Notes under the pieces: model-generated
Told to the model about the DNA's origin: nothing
Seen by the model: only the letters and a program-made list of their open reading frames with translations
Database searches by the model: none
Shown here: positions 24,377-33,272 of the stretch, in pieces
Layout: every line of letters starts with the position of its first letter
Position numbering within the stretch: position 1 is the stretch's first letter
Program-made: the position numbers and the translations under genes
Assembly: GCA_017859955.1 (NCBI GenBank)
Contig: JAFNAB010000006.1
Location: forward strand, 1-62,019
From: Holophagaceae bacterium
GTDB taxonomy: Bacteria > Acidobacteriota > Holophagae > Holophagales > Holophagaceae
DNA: 62,019 nucleotides
Direction: 5' to 3'

Positions 24377-25465
24377 ATGCTCGTTTGGCTTCTCGCGCTT
24401 CTGCGCGACCATCTTCCCGGCTTTTCTGTCTTCAGATACGTAACCTTCCGGGCGGCCATGGCGGCCGCCACGGCCATGCTCTTGTCACTCATCGTGGGCC
24501 CCTGGGTCATTGAGACCCTCAAGCGCCTCAAGATGGGGCAGCACATTCGGGCCGAGGGGCCTGAACACCACCAGGTGAAGGCCGGCACCCCGACCATGGG
24601 TGGAGCCCTGATCCTGGGCTGCATCCTGGTTTCCACGCTGCTCTGGTGCGAGCTGCGCAGCCTCCATATCTGGGTGGCTCTGCTCTCCCTCCTGGGCTTC
24701 GGGATCGTGGGGGCCTTCGATGATGCCCAGAAGCTCCTCAAGAAGCAGAACCTCGGCCTGAGCAGCCGCCAGAAGATGGTGCTCCTAACCCTCATCTCCC
24801 TGCTGGTGGCCTTCCTGGTCCTGCACTTCGGTCTCCGGGGCGCCAACACCAGCCAGCTCTCCGTGCCCTTCTTCAAGCGCTTCCAGCCCGATGTCAGCTT
24901 CTTCCTGGTGCCCTGGATCTGGCTGGTCATGGTGGGCACCAGCAACGCCGTGAACCTAACGGATGGCCTCGATGGCCTGGCCATCGGCGGAACCCTAGTG
25001 GTGGCCGTCACCTTCGCGATCCTGGCCTACGTGGCGGGGCACTTCAAGATCGCCGCCTACCTCATGGTGCCCTTTGTGGGAGGTGGGGCTGAGCTGACCG
25101 TATTCATGGGGGCCATGGCCGGGGCCTCCCTGGGCTTCCTCTGGTTCAACGCCCACCCCGCCGAAGTCTTCATGGGGGATACCGGTTCCCTGGCCCTGGG
25201 CGGCGCCCTGGGCACCGTGGCCATCATGATCAAGCAGGAGCTCCTGCTGGTGATCGCCGGCGGCGTCTTTGTCTGGGAGGCCGTGAGCGTCATCCTTCAG
25301 GTGGGGAGCTTCAAGCTCCGGGGCGGCAAACGCATCTTCCGCATGGCGCCCTTCCATCACCACTTGGAACTGGGGGGGCTCCAGGAGACCAAGGTCGTGA
25401 TCCGCCTCTGGATCACCGCCATTGTCTGCAGCATGCTGGCCCTGAGCTCACTGAAGCTGCGGTAG
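24377..25465 (+). CDS. mraY: Phospho-N-acetylmuramoyl-pentapeptide transferase MraY
   Basis: Transfers phospho-MurNAc-pentapeptide to undecaprenyl phosphate, making lipid I at the inner membrane. The 362-residue protein has ten hydrophobic segments, with HHQVKAGTPTMGG near 70, the acidic motifs GAFDDAQK and NLTDGLDGLA, NAHPAEVFMGDTGS and the C-terminal APFHHHLELGG. Length and motif order are typical. It is the last gene of this part of the mur cluster; murD, expected next in a standard dcw cluster, lies 26 kb away. Confidence 0.97.
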   Translation: MLVWLLALLRDHLPGFSVFRYVTFRAAMAAATAMLLSLIVGPWVIETLKRLKMGQHIRAEGPEHHQVKAGTPTMGGALILGCILVSTLLWCELRSLHIWVALLSLLGFGIVGAFDDAQKLLKKQNLGLSSRQKMVLLTLISLLVAFLVLHFGLRGANTSQLSVPFFKRFQPDVSFFLVPWIWLVMVGTSNAVNLTDGLDGLAIGGTLVVAVTFAILAYVAGHFKIAAYLMVPFVGGGAELTVFMGAMAGASLGFLWFNAHPAEVFMGDTGSLALGGALGTVAIMIKQELLLVIAGGVFVWEAVSVILQVGSFKLRGGKRIFRMAPFHHHLELGGLQETKVVIRLWITAIVCSMLALSSLKLR

Positions 25466-25479
25466 CCCAGAGCCGCCTC

Positions 25480-25516
25480 CGTCCCTCACGTCCCCGTTCC
25501 AGGGATGTGAGGGACG
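25480..25516. terminator. Hairpin without T-run, possible terminator
   Basis: Arms CGTCCCTCAC (25480-25489) and GTGAGGGACG (25507-25516) follow mraY. There is no poly-T tract, so it may stabilise the 3' end rather than terminate. A TATATT at 25542-25547 downstream may be the -10 element of the next gene. Confidence 0.4.
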
Positions 25517-25560
25517 GGACCCGGACCGGCCGATTTGGGCCTATATTCTAGAAATCCTCC

Positions 25561-27147
25561 ATGGGGTTTTCGATGTTCCGGCTGATCCGCTACCTACTGA
25601 GCCTGGCCTGCGCGATGTCGCTTTTCGCGGCGGGGCCTAGCCCCGATCGGATCGCCCTGGTGATCGGGAACGACTCCTATCAGCATGTGGGTCCCCTCAA
25701 GAACGCAAAGGGAGACGCCAAGGCCATTGCCCAGACCTTCGAACGCATGGGGTTCCGGGTCATCCTCAGGCTGGACCTCAATGAGAAGGGGATGAAAGAT
25801 GCGATCCGGACCTTCAAGGGCATGGTGAAGGGAGGAGATGCCGCCGTCTTCTTCTTCTCCGGTCATGGGGTTCAGATCGGTGGATCGAACTACCTCCTGC
25901 CTACGGATATCCGGGGCGACAGTGAGGATCAGGTCCGGGACGAGGCCCTGCCTTTGCAGCGGGTGCTGGATGATCTGCAGGATCAGAAGGCCAGATTCTC
26001 ACTTGCCATCATCGACGCCTGCCGGAACAACCCCTTCAAGGGCGCCGGGCGTTCCATCGGCGGACGCGGCTTGACGGTGACCACCGCCGCTACGGGCCAG
26101 ATGGTACTGTACTCGGCCGGGGCAGGGCAGCAGGCGCTGGACAGCCTTGGACCTTCGGATCGGAATCCCAACGGGCTTTTCACCCGGGTCCTCCTCAAGG
26201 AGATCGCGAAGCCGGGGGTTCCGGCGGACCGGGTCCTCCGGAATGTCCGGGATGAGGTGGTCCGATTGGCGCAGGGCGTGGGGCAGGAGCAGGTCCCGGC
26301 CCTGTACGACCAGGCCCTGGGGGAGTTCTACTTCAAGCCCGGAGCTCCCCTCCGGGAAGCGGCCCCGGCACCTGAACCTGCCCCGCTCCCGAGCCCCCTG
26401 GGGGCCCCTCCGGTGGCTGCGGCGCTGTTGGGGGGGCTCCAGGTGAGCGTGAACGTGGCTGCGAAGATCTACCTGGACGGCAGTCCCGTGGGTGAGGCCT
26501 CCCCGGCCCAGGCCCTGAACCTGCGGGATCTCCCCGTGGGGCGGGTTTCTCTTAGGGCCGAAGCCTCGGGCTATGGCGTCGAAACCCAGGTTTTCGATAT
26601 CAGGGAAGGGCAGTGGACCCAGGCCCGACTGGTGCTGAGCCGGGAGTCAGAGGCCACGCCTGCCGAGCCCCGCAAAGGATTCTGGTCGAAGCTCAATCCC
26701 ACCAAGTTGATGCCTTCCAAACTGGTGGGGGGCGCCAAGCCGACTGCGGTGGCGCCGGATTCTACGGCGCTCTCCCAGGCCGCCATGCGAGGCGACACGG
26801 ATAAGCTCAACGAATTGATCAAGGCTGGTGGGAACCTCAATGCCTATGACAAGTGGGGGTGGACTCCCCTGCTCTGGGCGATCTATTACGGGAAGATTCC
26901 CGCGGTCGTGCTTCTGCTTGAACACCAGGCCGATCCCAACTTGAAGTCGTCCAAGGCCTACGGGCCTTTCCAGCCCGGCATCAGCCCTCTCATCGTAGCG
27001 GCGTACTATGGGCACGAAGAGGCCGTAGAGGCCCTGTTGAAGCGGCATGCTGACCGGAAGGTCACCGACAACAATGGCAAGACTGCGCTGGACTGGGCCC
27101 TTCAGTTCCGATTCGACAGCTGTGCTGAGCGCTTGAAGCGTCGTTGA
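25561..27147 (+). CDS. Secreted caspase-like protease with PEGA domain and ankyrin repeats
   Basis: A 528-residue exported protein. After a signal peptide (about 1-24) comes a peptidase C14/metacaspase-like domain (28-250): VIGNDSY start, catalytic His in FFFSGHGVQ (H102) and catalytic Cys in IIDACRNNPF (C154). A proline-rich linker leads to a PEGA domain (about 292-362; KIYLDGSPVGEA), a short basic stretch, and C-terminal ankyrin repeats (about 405-528; AAMRGDTDKLNELIKAGGNLNAYDKWG begins the first, split here by naming). Both catalytic residues are intact. An ATG at 25573 is an alternative start. The combination suggests a periplasmic protease with an envelope anchor and a protein-binding tail. 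Target unknown. Confidence 0.88.
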   Translation: MGFSMFRLIRYLLSLACAMSLFAAGPSPDRIALVIGNDSYQHVGPLKNAKGDAKAIAQTFERMGFRVILRLDLNEKGMKDAIRTFKGMVKGGDAAVFFFSGHGVQIGGSNYLLPTDIRGDSEDQVRDEALPLQRVLDDLQDQKARFSLAIIDACRNNPFKGAGRSIGGRGLTVTTAATGQMVLYSAGAGQQALDSLGPSDRNPNGLFTRVLLKEIAKPGVPADRVLRNVRDEVVRLAQGVGQEQVPALYDQALGEFYFKPGAPLREAAPAPEPAPLPSPLGAPPVAAALLGGLQVSVNVAAKIYLDGSPVGEASPAQALNLRDLPVGRVSLRAEASGYGVETQVFDIREGQWTQARLVLSRESEATPAEPRKGFWSKLNPTKLMPSKLVGGAKPTAVAPDSTALSQAAMRGDTDKLNELIKAGGNLNAYDKWGWTPLLWAIYYGKIPAVVLLLEHQADPNLKSSKAYGPFQPGISPLIVAAYYGHEEAVEALLKRHADRKVTDNNGKTALDWALQFRFDSCAERLKRR

Positions 27148-27205
27148 AAGCCCCTGGCCAGGACGTAAGGGTCGGTGAACCCGCCGAACTTGATGGCTCG
27201 ACGGC

Positions 27206-27775
27206 TCAGACCACGGACCTGTTGTGGTATCTCAGGACGGCCCGATTGGGGCCATAGACGTCGAGGCGGGTGAGGCCGAAGGGCTGCCAGGACAGATCCA
27301 GGGCCCGGTCCAGGGTGAGCCCCAGGAAGTGGGCCAGGATGGCGCGCAGCGAGCCGCCATGGGCCAGGACGAGGGTCGGCTGGTCGCCTTCCAGGGCTCC
27401 CTGGAGAGCCATGAGGGCCCGGCTGGCACAGCGGGCGAAGGACTCGCCGCCGGGCGGAGTGCCCTGGACGGTGTTGGCGAAGAAGTAGTCGGCCCCCTTG
27501 ATCTCGGACCAGGGGAGGCCCTCCCAATCGCCAAAGGCCTGTTCCCGTAGGCCCGGCAGGACCAGGCAGGGGAGACCGAGGTCCTCGGCATGGAGGCGGG
27601 CCCGCTGGAGGTCCGAGGTCAGGACGCGCTCGATGCCCTTGCTCAGAAGTTCCGCCTTGATCCGGGGCCACTGGGCCTGGCCCTCGGCAATCACGGGAAG
27701 ATCAAGGCTGCCACAGGGGGCCCCCCCCTGGGAGGCAACCGTGGGGCCGTGGCGGAGCAGGAAGAGGGGCGTCAT
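27206..27775 (-). CDS. cobC: Histidine phosphatase, probably alpha-ribazole phosphatase (CobC-like)
   Basis: A 189-residue phosphoglycerate-mutase-fold phosphatase with LLRHGPT at the N-terminus (catalytic His), a second Arg near 56-60 (DLQRAR), FGDWEGLPW and the second catalytic His in LAHGGS. In cobalamin synthesis CobC removes the phosphate from alpha-ribazole phosphate. That role is inferred from its four-base overlap with cobS; histidine phosphatases are otherwise hard to assign. Convergent with the caspase-like gene. Confidence 0.85.
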   Translation of the reverse strand: MTPLFLLRHGPTVASQGGAPCGSLDLPVIAEGQAQWPRIKAELLSKGIERVLTSDLQRARLHAEDLGLPCLVLPGLREQAFGDWEGLPWSEIKGADYFFANTVQGTPPGGESFARCASRALMALQGALEGDQPTLVLAHGGSLRAILAHFLGLTLDRALDLSWQPFGLTRLDVYGPNRAVLRYHNRSVV

Positions 27776-28503
27776 GAGGCCAGCATCGCGAGGAGAGCGG
27801 CGGCTTCTGCGAACTGATTCCCGGCTCCCAGGGTGTCGCCGCTATGGCCTCCCAGGCGGTGTCGGAGGTAGATGACCCAGACCAGGGTCGTGCCGATGGC
27901 GGCGAGCCCGATCCGGCCAATGGATCTCAGTCCGAAGTACCATGCCAGGGCGTTGGCCAACACCAGGAGAGCTGTCGCCAAGGCGAAGGCACCCCATTTC
28001 AGATCCTTGTGGACCTCCTTGGCGAGACCCTGGCTGATGGAGGGCAGGAGGCGCAGGATCAGGCACACGGACCAGCGCCCCCAGACCATGGCCAGGGGCA
28101 GGAGCCATAGGGCCTTGCGATCCAGGGCCACGAGGCAGGCCCAGCGCAGGGTCAGGCTGGCCCAGAGGGCCATGGACCCATAGGCGCCGATGCGGCTGTC
28201 CTTCATGATTTCGAGGATCCGTTCCCGGGTCCAGCCTCCCCCGAGGCCATCCGTGGCGTCCGTGAGGCCATCCTCATGGAATCCGCCAGTCAGCATAAGG
28301 CCGAAGGCAATGGCGAGTACCGCTGCCACGGTCGCAGGCCAGAGGCGAAGCGCGAAGAAGAAGACGGCGGACGTGCCCAGCCCCACCACGCCCCCCACCA
28401 GGGGGAACCAGCCCACAGCCCAGGCCAGATCCTCAACCCGCGTCTCGGGGCCGGGCACGGGGATGCGGGTGAGGAAGCGGAAGGAAGCAACGATGGCGCG
28501 CAT
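27772..28503 (-). CDS. cobS: Adenosylcobinamide-GDP ribazoletransferase (cobalamin synthase) CobS
   Basis: Joins adenosylcobinamide-GDP with alpha-ribazole in the last steps of cobalamin assembly at the inner membrane. The 243-residue protein has FLTRIPVP at the N-terminus, the GGFHEDGLTDATDGLGGG motif (acidic residues bind metal and substrate), DSRIGAYG, and about six hydrophobic segments. It starts three bases after the prfB stop and overlaps cobC, so the order is prfB-cobS-cobC. Local B12 assembly fits the corrinoid protein at 50 kb. Confidence 0.95.
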   Translation of the reverse strand: MRAIVASFRFLTRIPVPGPETRVEDLAWAVGWFPLVGGVVGLGTSAVFFFALRLWPATVAAVLAIAFGLMLTGGFHEDGLTDATDGLGGGWTRERILEIMKDSRIGAYGSMALWASLTLRWACLVALDRKALWLLPLAMVWGRWSVCLILRLLPSISQGLAKEVHKDLKWGAFALATALLVLANALAWYFGLRSIGRIGLAAIGTTLVWVIYLRHRLGGHSGDTLGAGNQFAEAAALLAMLAS

Positions 28504-28506
28504 GGA

Positions 28507-29613
28507 TCAGCCTTCGGTCTTGAGGGTCTTGGCCAGGAGCTGGGCGCGGACGAATTCATCCAGGTCGCCGTCCAGGACCTTCTGGGTCTGGCTGGTCTCC
28601 CAGTTGGTCCGGTGATCTTTGACCATCTGGTAGGGCTGGAGGACATAGGAACGGATCTGGCTGCCCCAGGCCACATCGGACTTCTCGCCGGATGCGGCAG
28701 CGATCTTCGCCTCGTGCTCCCGGAGCCGGAGTTCGTAGAGGCGGCCCTGGAGGACCTTCAGGGCCGTGGCGCGGTTCTTGATCTGGCTGCGCTCGTTCTG
28801 GCAGCTCACCACGATGCCCGTGGGCAGGTGGGTGAAGCGCACGGCGGATTCGGTGCGGTTCACGTGCTGGCCACCGGCGCCTGAAGCCCGGAAGACATCG
28901 ATGCGCAGGTCCTTGTCCGGGATATCCACATTGATGGTGTCGTCCAGTTCGGGGCTGACATAGACTGCGGCAAAGCTGGTGTGGCGGCGCTTGGCTGAGT
29001 CGAAGGGGGAGATGCGCACCAGACGGTGGACCCCAGCCTCGGCCCGAAGGTAGCCATAGGCATAGGGTGCCGTGACGATGAAGGTGGCGCCCTTGACGCC
29101 CGCCTCATCGCCGTCCTGGTAATCGATCATCTCGGTTTTCCAGCCCTTGGACTCGCAGTAGCGGAGATACATGCGCAGGAGCATGGCGGCCCAGTCGCAG
29201 CTTTCGGTGCCGCCGGCCCCGGGCGCGATGGCCACGATGGCGTTCATCTGGTCCAGCTCGCCGCTGAGCATCATGCGGAGTTCGGCACCTTCCACAGATT
29301 GGCGGAGCGTGACCTCGACGGCCTCCGCTTCCCCAAGCATGTCTGCATCGTCCCGGGAGAGTTCCAGGGCCGTTTCCAGATCGTCCAGCCCCCCGTTCAG
29401 GCGCTTGGCGGTGGCGATGTCATCCGTGAGAAGTCCCCGGGCCTTGAGCACGGGCTTGGCGGCATCGGGATCATCCCAGAATCCCGGTGCGGCGGCCTTC
29501 TCCTCGATCTGTTCCAGTTCAAGGGCCTTGCGCTCGGGGTCCAGGTGGGCCACCAGCTGGCGCACCCGCGGCTCCAGCTCGTTCTTGGCCCGCATTAGGC
29601 TGTCAAAATCCAT
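28507..29613 (-). CDS. prfB: Peptide chain release factor 2, without the programmed frameshift
   Basis: RF2 terminates translation at UGA and UAA. The 368-residue protein has the codon-recognition SPF motif (VRISPFDSAKRRHTSFA) and the catalytic GGQ motif (ASGAGGQHVNRTESAVR). Most bacterial prfB genes carry an in-frame UGA near codon 25 with a CUU slip site that senses RF2 level. Here the N-terminal helix region (NELEPRVRQLVAHLDPERK) is read in one continuous frame from the ATG at 29613, so the feedback is absent. Confidence 0.95.
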   Translation of the reverse strand: MDFDSLMRAKNELEPRVRQLVAHLDPERKALELEQIEEKAAAPGFWDDPDAAKPVLKARGLLTDDIATAKRLNGGLDDLETALELSRDDADMLGEAEAVEVTLRQSVEGAELRMMLSGELDQMNAIVAIAPGAGGTESCDWAAMLLRMYLRYCESKGWKTEMIDYQDGDEAGVKGATFIVTAPYAYGYLRAEAGVHRLVRISPFDSAKRRHTSFAAVYVSPELDDTINVDIPDKDLRIDVFRASGAGGQHVNRTESAVRFTHLPTGIVVSCQNERSQIKNRATALKVLQGRLYELRLREHEAKIAAASGEKSDVAWGSQIRSYVLQPYQMVKDHRTNWETSQTQKVLDGDLDEFVRAQLLAKTLKTEG

Positions 29614-29725
29614 GGTCCCTCGGCAACAGAAAAGGACCCCGCTGGGCGGGGTGTAACTCCACTTTAGCCTGCCTGGGGACTTCCTGAAACACGCTAGGGC
29701 TATCGGGTTCGCTATCCTGTTCGGG

Positions 29726-30667
29726 ATGAGCGACCTGTCGACCCTTCTCCCTGATGACCTGGAGCCCTCCTTCCGGGGGGTGATGCCTGGGCGGGGGAAT
29801 GCGCCTCTGGCCTTCTGCCGCTGGGAGCACCCCAGTCCCAGGGGGCGCGTAGTGCTCTCCCACGGCTATGGGGAGCATGCGGAACGCTATCGCCATACGG
29901 CCCATTGGCTCCACTCCCTGGGCTGGTCGGTTTCGGCTATGGACCACCGGGGTTTCGGCCGCAGTGCGGGAATTCGAGGGGATGCCGAGGGCATCCGGGG
30001 TTTCGTGGAGGATCTGACGCTCTTTCTGCGGCAGGAGCGGCATCATGATGCGCCCACCGCCCCCCGGATGGTGGATGGTGTCCCGGCCCTGGCTTTGCCC
30101 GCCCATCCCCAGGTGCTCCTGGGACACAGCTTCGGGGGCCTGGTGGCCCTCCTCACCCTGCTCTGGTACCCGGGTGCCATGGATGGTCTGGTGCTCACGA
30201 GCCCGGCCCTGAAGCTTCGGGACATCGGGCTCCCGATGCGCATGCTGCAGCGCCTCCTCTACTGGGTGGCACCCCATCGCCCCCTGGATCTGCCCGGGGA
30301 CAAAAGCCAGGTCTGTTCGGATCCCATCCTGGTCCAGCGCTACTGGGCCGACCCCCTGTGCCACCATTTCGTCACCGCCGCCTTTCCGACGGCTCTGGAG
30401 GAGGGCAGGCGCGCCCTGCTCGGGCTCGGTTCCGAACTGGATCGCCCCATCCTCCTGTTGGAGGCCGGGGAGGATTCCGTGGTTGATCCCGAGGCGTCAG
30501 AGGACTTCTGGGCATCGATACCGGCCGGATTTCTGGAGCGGCACCGCCTGGCGGGGTTCATGCACGAAGTGCTGCATGACCGCCAGAGGAAGCTCGCCCA
30601 AGCCCTTGTTGAAGCCTGGTTGGTTCGCCTTGGGAACCCCACGCCCACTTCCGCCATGTCAGTATGA
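29726..30667 (+). CDS. Alpha/beta hydrolase, monoacylglycerol lipase/lysophospholipase-like
   Basis: A 313-residue serine hydrolase. HGYGEHAERY is the oxyanion region; GHSFGG holds the nucleophile Ser (near residue 135), EDSVVDPEAS the acidic residue and MHEVLHD the His near 282. The HGxxEH start is typical of the monoglyceride lipase group, so a lysophospholipid or monoacylglycerol substrate is likely. No signal peptide is seen. The stop overlaps an ATG of the next frame, so it is probably cotranscribed with the BamD-like gene. Confidence 0.88.
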   Translation: MSDLSTLLPDDLEPSFRGVMPGRGNAPLAFCRWEHPSPRGRVVLSHGYGEHAERYRHTAHWLHSLGWSVSAMDHRGFGRSAGIRGDAEGIRGFVEDLTLFLRQERHHDAPTAPRMVDGVPALALPAHPQVLLGHSFGGLVALLTLLWYPGAMDGLVLTSPALKLRDIGLPMRMLQRLLYWVAPHRPLDLPGDKSQVCSDPILVQRYWADPLCHHFVTAAFPTALEEGRRALLGLGSELDRPILLLEAGEDSVVDPEASEDFWASIPAGFLERHRLAGFMHEVLHDRQRKLAQALVEAWLVRLGNPTPTSAMSV

Positions 30668-30684
30668 GTTCCAGAGGATCGTCC

Positions 30685-31635
30685 ATGACGCACGCCAGAA
30701 CCTATCTCGCCGCTGCCGCCCTCGGGGCCCTTGTCCTTGGCGGAGGGCTCGGCTGCCGCAAGCCGGTCAAGGCTGCTCCCCCCAAGGCAGAGGATACTGC
30801 TGTTTCCAAGCTTCTCATGGAAGGGGAGAACCTCCTGAAGCACAAGGAGTGGGATGCTGGGCGCAAGACGCTCCGGATCATCGAGGAGCGCTTCCCCTCC
30901 ACCCCCGAATTCCCCAAGGCGAAGCTTCTCATCGCCGACAGCTTCTTTTTCGGAAGTGTCAGCACCTATCCTGAGGCCCTGGTGGAATACCAGAGCTTCC
31001 TGAGCTACTTCCCACGTCATGAACGACGGGACTATGCCCAGTACCGCATTGCCTTGTGCCATTACGCCAGCATCGAGAATGCGGAGCGGGACCAGAGTAC
31101 GACGCGACAGGCCCTTGAGGCCTTCAAGCGCCTCCTGGCGGAGAACCCCGGCTCTCCTTATGCTCCTGAAGCCAAAGCCAAGATCACCCAGTGCTGGCGC
31201 CGCCTGGCGGAATCCGAACTGATGGTTGGGATCTTCTACGCCAAGAGCAATCACTTCAATGGGGCAGAGACACGGCTCAAGCAGCTGCTGGAGACCTATC
31301 CCGACTATGTGGACCGTGAGAGGGCCTACTACTACCTGGGGGAGGCCATGCGCCAGAAGCGCCTTTCCCCCCTGGCCATTGAACAGTTCCAGAAGAACTT
31401 CCTGGAGAGGATCCAGAAGGACGACCTCACCAAGCTGAGCAAGGAAGAGCTTGCTCAGTTCAGCAAGGAACTCAAGATCATGGATAAGACCGAGATCGAC
31501 GCCTACCGCGCCGAGGCCCGTTCCTACTATCAGAAACTGGTGGAGAGCTATCCCGATAGCTCTTGGGCCTTCCGGGCCAAGGATCGGCTGCTGGAGATGG
31601 GGCAGACCCAGATCAAGGAAGAGTTGGACAGCTAA
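30685..31635 (+). CDS. bamD: BamD-like outer-membrane assembly lipoprotein with TPR repeats
   Basis: BamD is a lipoprotein of the BAM complex that inserts beta-barrel proteins. From the ATG at 30685 (AGAGGATC upstream) a signal peptide ends in GGGLGC, a lipobox with the lipidated Cys near 24. Five or so tetratricopeptide-like helical pairs follow (YPEALVEYQSFLSYFPRHE; NHFNGAETRLKQLLETYP). The 316-residue length exceeds the usual 245, mainly through an extra C-terminal segment (about 235-316) containing another TPR-like unit. An ATG at 30664 is possible. The family is clear; whether it is BamD or a BamD-like tol-pal helper is less so. Confidence 0.82.
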   Translation: MTHARTYLAAAALGALVLGGGLGCRKPVKAAPPKAEDTAVSKLLMEGENLLKHKEWDAGRKTLRIIEERFPSTPEFPKAKLLIADSFFFGSVSTYPEALVEYQSFLSYFPRHERRDYAQYRIALCHYASIENAERDQSTTRQALEAFKRLLAENPGSPYAPEAKAKITQCWRRLAESELMVGIFYAKSNHFNGAETRLKQLLETYPDYVDRERAYYYLGEAMRQKRLSPLAIEQFQKNFLERIQKDDLTKLSKEELAQFSKELKIMDKTEIDAYRAEARSYYQKLVESYPDSSWAFRAKDRLLEMGQTQIKEELDS

Positions 31636-31661
31636 GTCTTTGTCCGCCTCGTAAGGGATGG

Positions 31662-31688
31662 AAAGGGCCGCAGTGCTGCGGTCCTTTC
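31662..31688. terminator. Bidirectional intrinsic terminator
   Basis: Arms AAAGGGCCGCAG (31662-31673) and CTGCGGTCCTTT (31676-31687) with one G-U pair, between two convergent genes. A short T tract (TTTC) flanks one side and AAA the other. Confidence 0.7.
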
Positions 31689-32356
31689 TATAGCTGCAGG
31701 ATCAGTGCTTCCGGAGCCCCCAGCTTGCGCAGGCTTCTGATGAGCCGTTCCCTGTAACGCTCCCGCAGGTCGGTGGCCTCAAACCACTGGGCTTTGTCCC
31801 AATCCAGGAGCAGGATCCCTTCGTTTCCAAGCATGACGTTGGTGGCATTGAGGTCTGGGGACCAGAGCCTCCAGGAGACCAGGGCGTCGATGGCCAGACG
31901 CAAGGCTGGAATCACCCCTGGTGCATCCCAGCATCTGGGCCATGGTCGGCTTTCGACGTAGCGGGTCAGGAGGACGCCCTCCACGCCCAAGCCTTTCCGG
32001 CGGTGGGCGATGCCCAGGGGTTCGACGGTAGGGAAGCCTGCTTCCCAGAGGGCCCGGTGGACTTCCAGCTCCTGAAGGAAACGGTCGGCACTGGCATAGG
32101 TCCGATCATTGATAAAGCGGAGCAACCCACCACGGCGGTAGGGGCGGAGCACCAGGTCCCCGGCCCTGATCACGCCTCCGCGGCCGAAGGCCGCAGGCAG
32201 GTCCGCCGTCTCCTCTGGGACCTGGAGCCCCCCCACAGCTTCCAAGCGCCATCCCCGGCCCAGGCCAGGGAGGGTGACGGTGCTAGTCTCCAGCGGCGCC
32301 AGGGGGCAACGGGGATCGTAGGGCCAGATGGAAGGGAGGGCAGGAACAATGGACAT
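31688..32356 (-). CDS. Kdo/heptose lipopolysaccharide kinase-like protein
   Basis: A 222-residue protein of the InaA/WaaP-like kinase fold, which phosphorylates Kdo or heptose of the LPS core. It has RRGGLLRFINDRTY near the middle of the N-lobe, DLNATNVML (the family's D-L-N-A-x-N catalytic loop, here preceded by SP rather than H) and LLDWDKAQ (metal-binding Asp). The ATG at 32356 has GGAAAG upstream; an earlier start at 32401 adds 15 residues. Its place is the cytosol or inner-membrane face. Consistent with the lipid A genes at 7 kb. Confidence 0.85.
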   Translation of the reverse strand: MSIVPALPSIWPYDPRCPLAPLETSTVTLPGLGRGWRLEAVGGLQVPEETADLPAAFGRGGVIRAGDLVLRPYRRGGLLRFINDRTYASADRFLQELEVHRALWEAGFPTVEPLGIAHRRKGLGVEGVLLTRYVESRPWPRCWDAPGVIPALRLAIDALVSWRLWSPDLNATNVMLGNEGILLLDWDKAQWFEATDLRERYRERLIRSLRKLGAPEALILQL

Positions 32357-32444
32357 GGTCTTTCCAGCTTGGGGTCTAATGCTACTGCGGAAAAGGTCCA
32401 AGCTTGTTTAGAGCCCTGATCCCGCCGATAAGCAGCACGTCTCC

Positions 32445-33272
32445 GTGCAGAGGTTTCCCGTGCCATTCCTCGCCCCCTGTGCTGCCGCTCTCATGTGTCA
32501 TGCCCCCATCGTGATTCCGGCTGTTTCGGGGGATCGGGGCTTTGACTGCGCAGCCTCCACCCGTGCCATGGCCGAGGCTGCGCGGGTGCTGGTCGCTGCG
32601 AAGCCTGCGACGGTCGTGGTTCTGTCGCCCCATGCCCCCCGGCACCAGGAGGCCTTCACTTGGAAGAGCGGAAGCCGATGGGTGGGGAGTCTTGCCCCCT
32701 TCGGATGGCCGGGCCTGCGCATGAACTTCGCGGCGGATATGGATTCGGCCGAAGCCCTGGCGCACGCTGCCGTCAGGAATCGGGTGCCCCTGGACCCCTC
32801 GGAGGATGGTCCCTTGGATCACGGTGCTTTGGTGCCCCTCTGGTTTCTTCGGGAGGCTGGGTATGAGGGGCCGGTCCTGGTCCTGGGATTCCCATGGCGA
32901 TCCAGCAATGCCCTCATGGAGTGCTTCGCCCTGGCTCTGGGGGAGGCGATGGGTGAACTCGGAAGAACCTGGGCTCTGGTAGCCTCCGGCGATATGAGCC
33001 ATCGCCTTCTGCCGGGAGCCCCCTCGGGCTTCCACCCCAGGGCCGGGGACTTTGATCAGGCTGTGCTCGACTGCGTCCGGGCCGGCAGGCCCGGAGACGT
33101 CGCCGCGATTTCTGGAGAACTGAGGGATTTGGCGGCGGAGGACGTGACGGAAAGCCTGATGGTGGCTGCGCCCTTGATCGGCAGCCAGGCTCCGGGACAC
33201 CGATTCCTTTCCTATGAGGGCCCCTTCGGTGTGGGGTACCTCATCGCCATCCTGAGGAACGAAGCCGTATGA
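32445..33272 (+). CDS. Memo-like/class III extradiol dioxygenase-fold protein (AmmeMemoRadiSam B type)
   Basis: A protein of the LigB/Memo superfamily. CHAPIVIPAVSGDRG near the N-terminus, VVVLSPHAPRHQEAF, LDHGALVPLWFL and VASGDMSHRL supply the histidines and Asp/Glu expected in its metal pocket. The next gene, four bases overlapping, is the radical SAM enzyme of the AmmeMemoRadiSam set, whose biochemical role is unknown. The start is uncertain: the GTG at 32445 keeps the first beta strand, the ATG at 32493 would cut it. No AMMECR1 domain is fused or adjacent. Confidence 0.85.
   Translation: MQRFPVPFLAPCAAALMCHAPIVIPAVSGDRGFDCAASTRAMAEAARVLVAAKPATVVVLSPHAPRHQEAFTWKSGSRWVGSLAPFGWPGLRMNFAADMDSAEALAHAAVRNRVPLDPSEDGPLDHGALVPLWFLREAGYEGPVLVLGFPWRSSNALMECFALALGEAMGELGRTWALVASGDMSHRLLPGAPSGFHPRAGDFDQAVLDCVRAGRPGDVAAISGELRDLAAEDVTESLMVAAPLIGSQAPGHRFLSYEGPFGVGYLIAILRNEAV

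Noticed and set aside
29614..29725. Cobalamin riboswitch upstream of prfB-cobS-cobC
   Set aside because: Only a small hairpin is visible and the leader is too short for the conserved B12-box structure.
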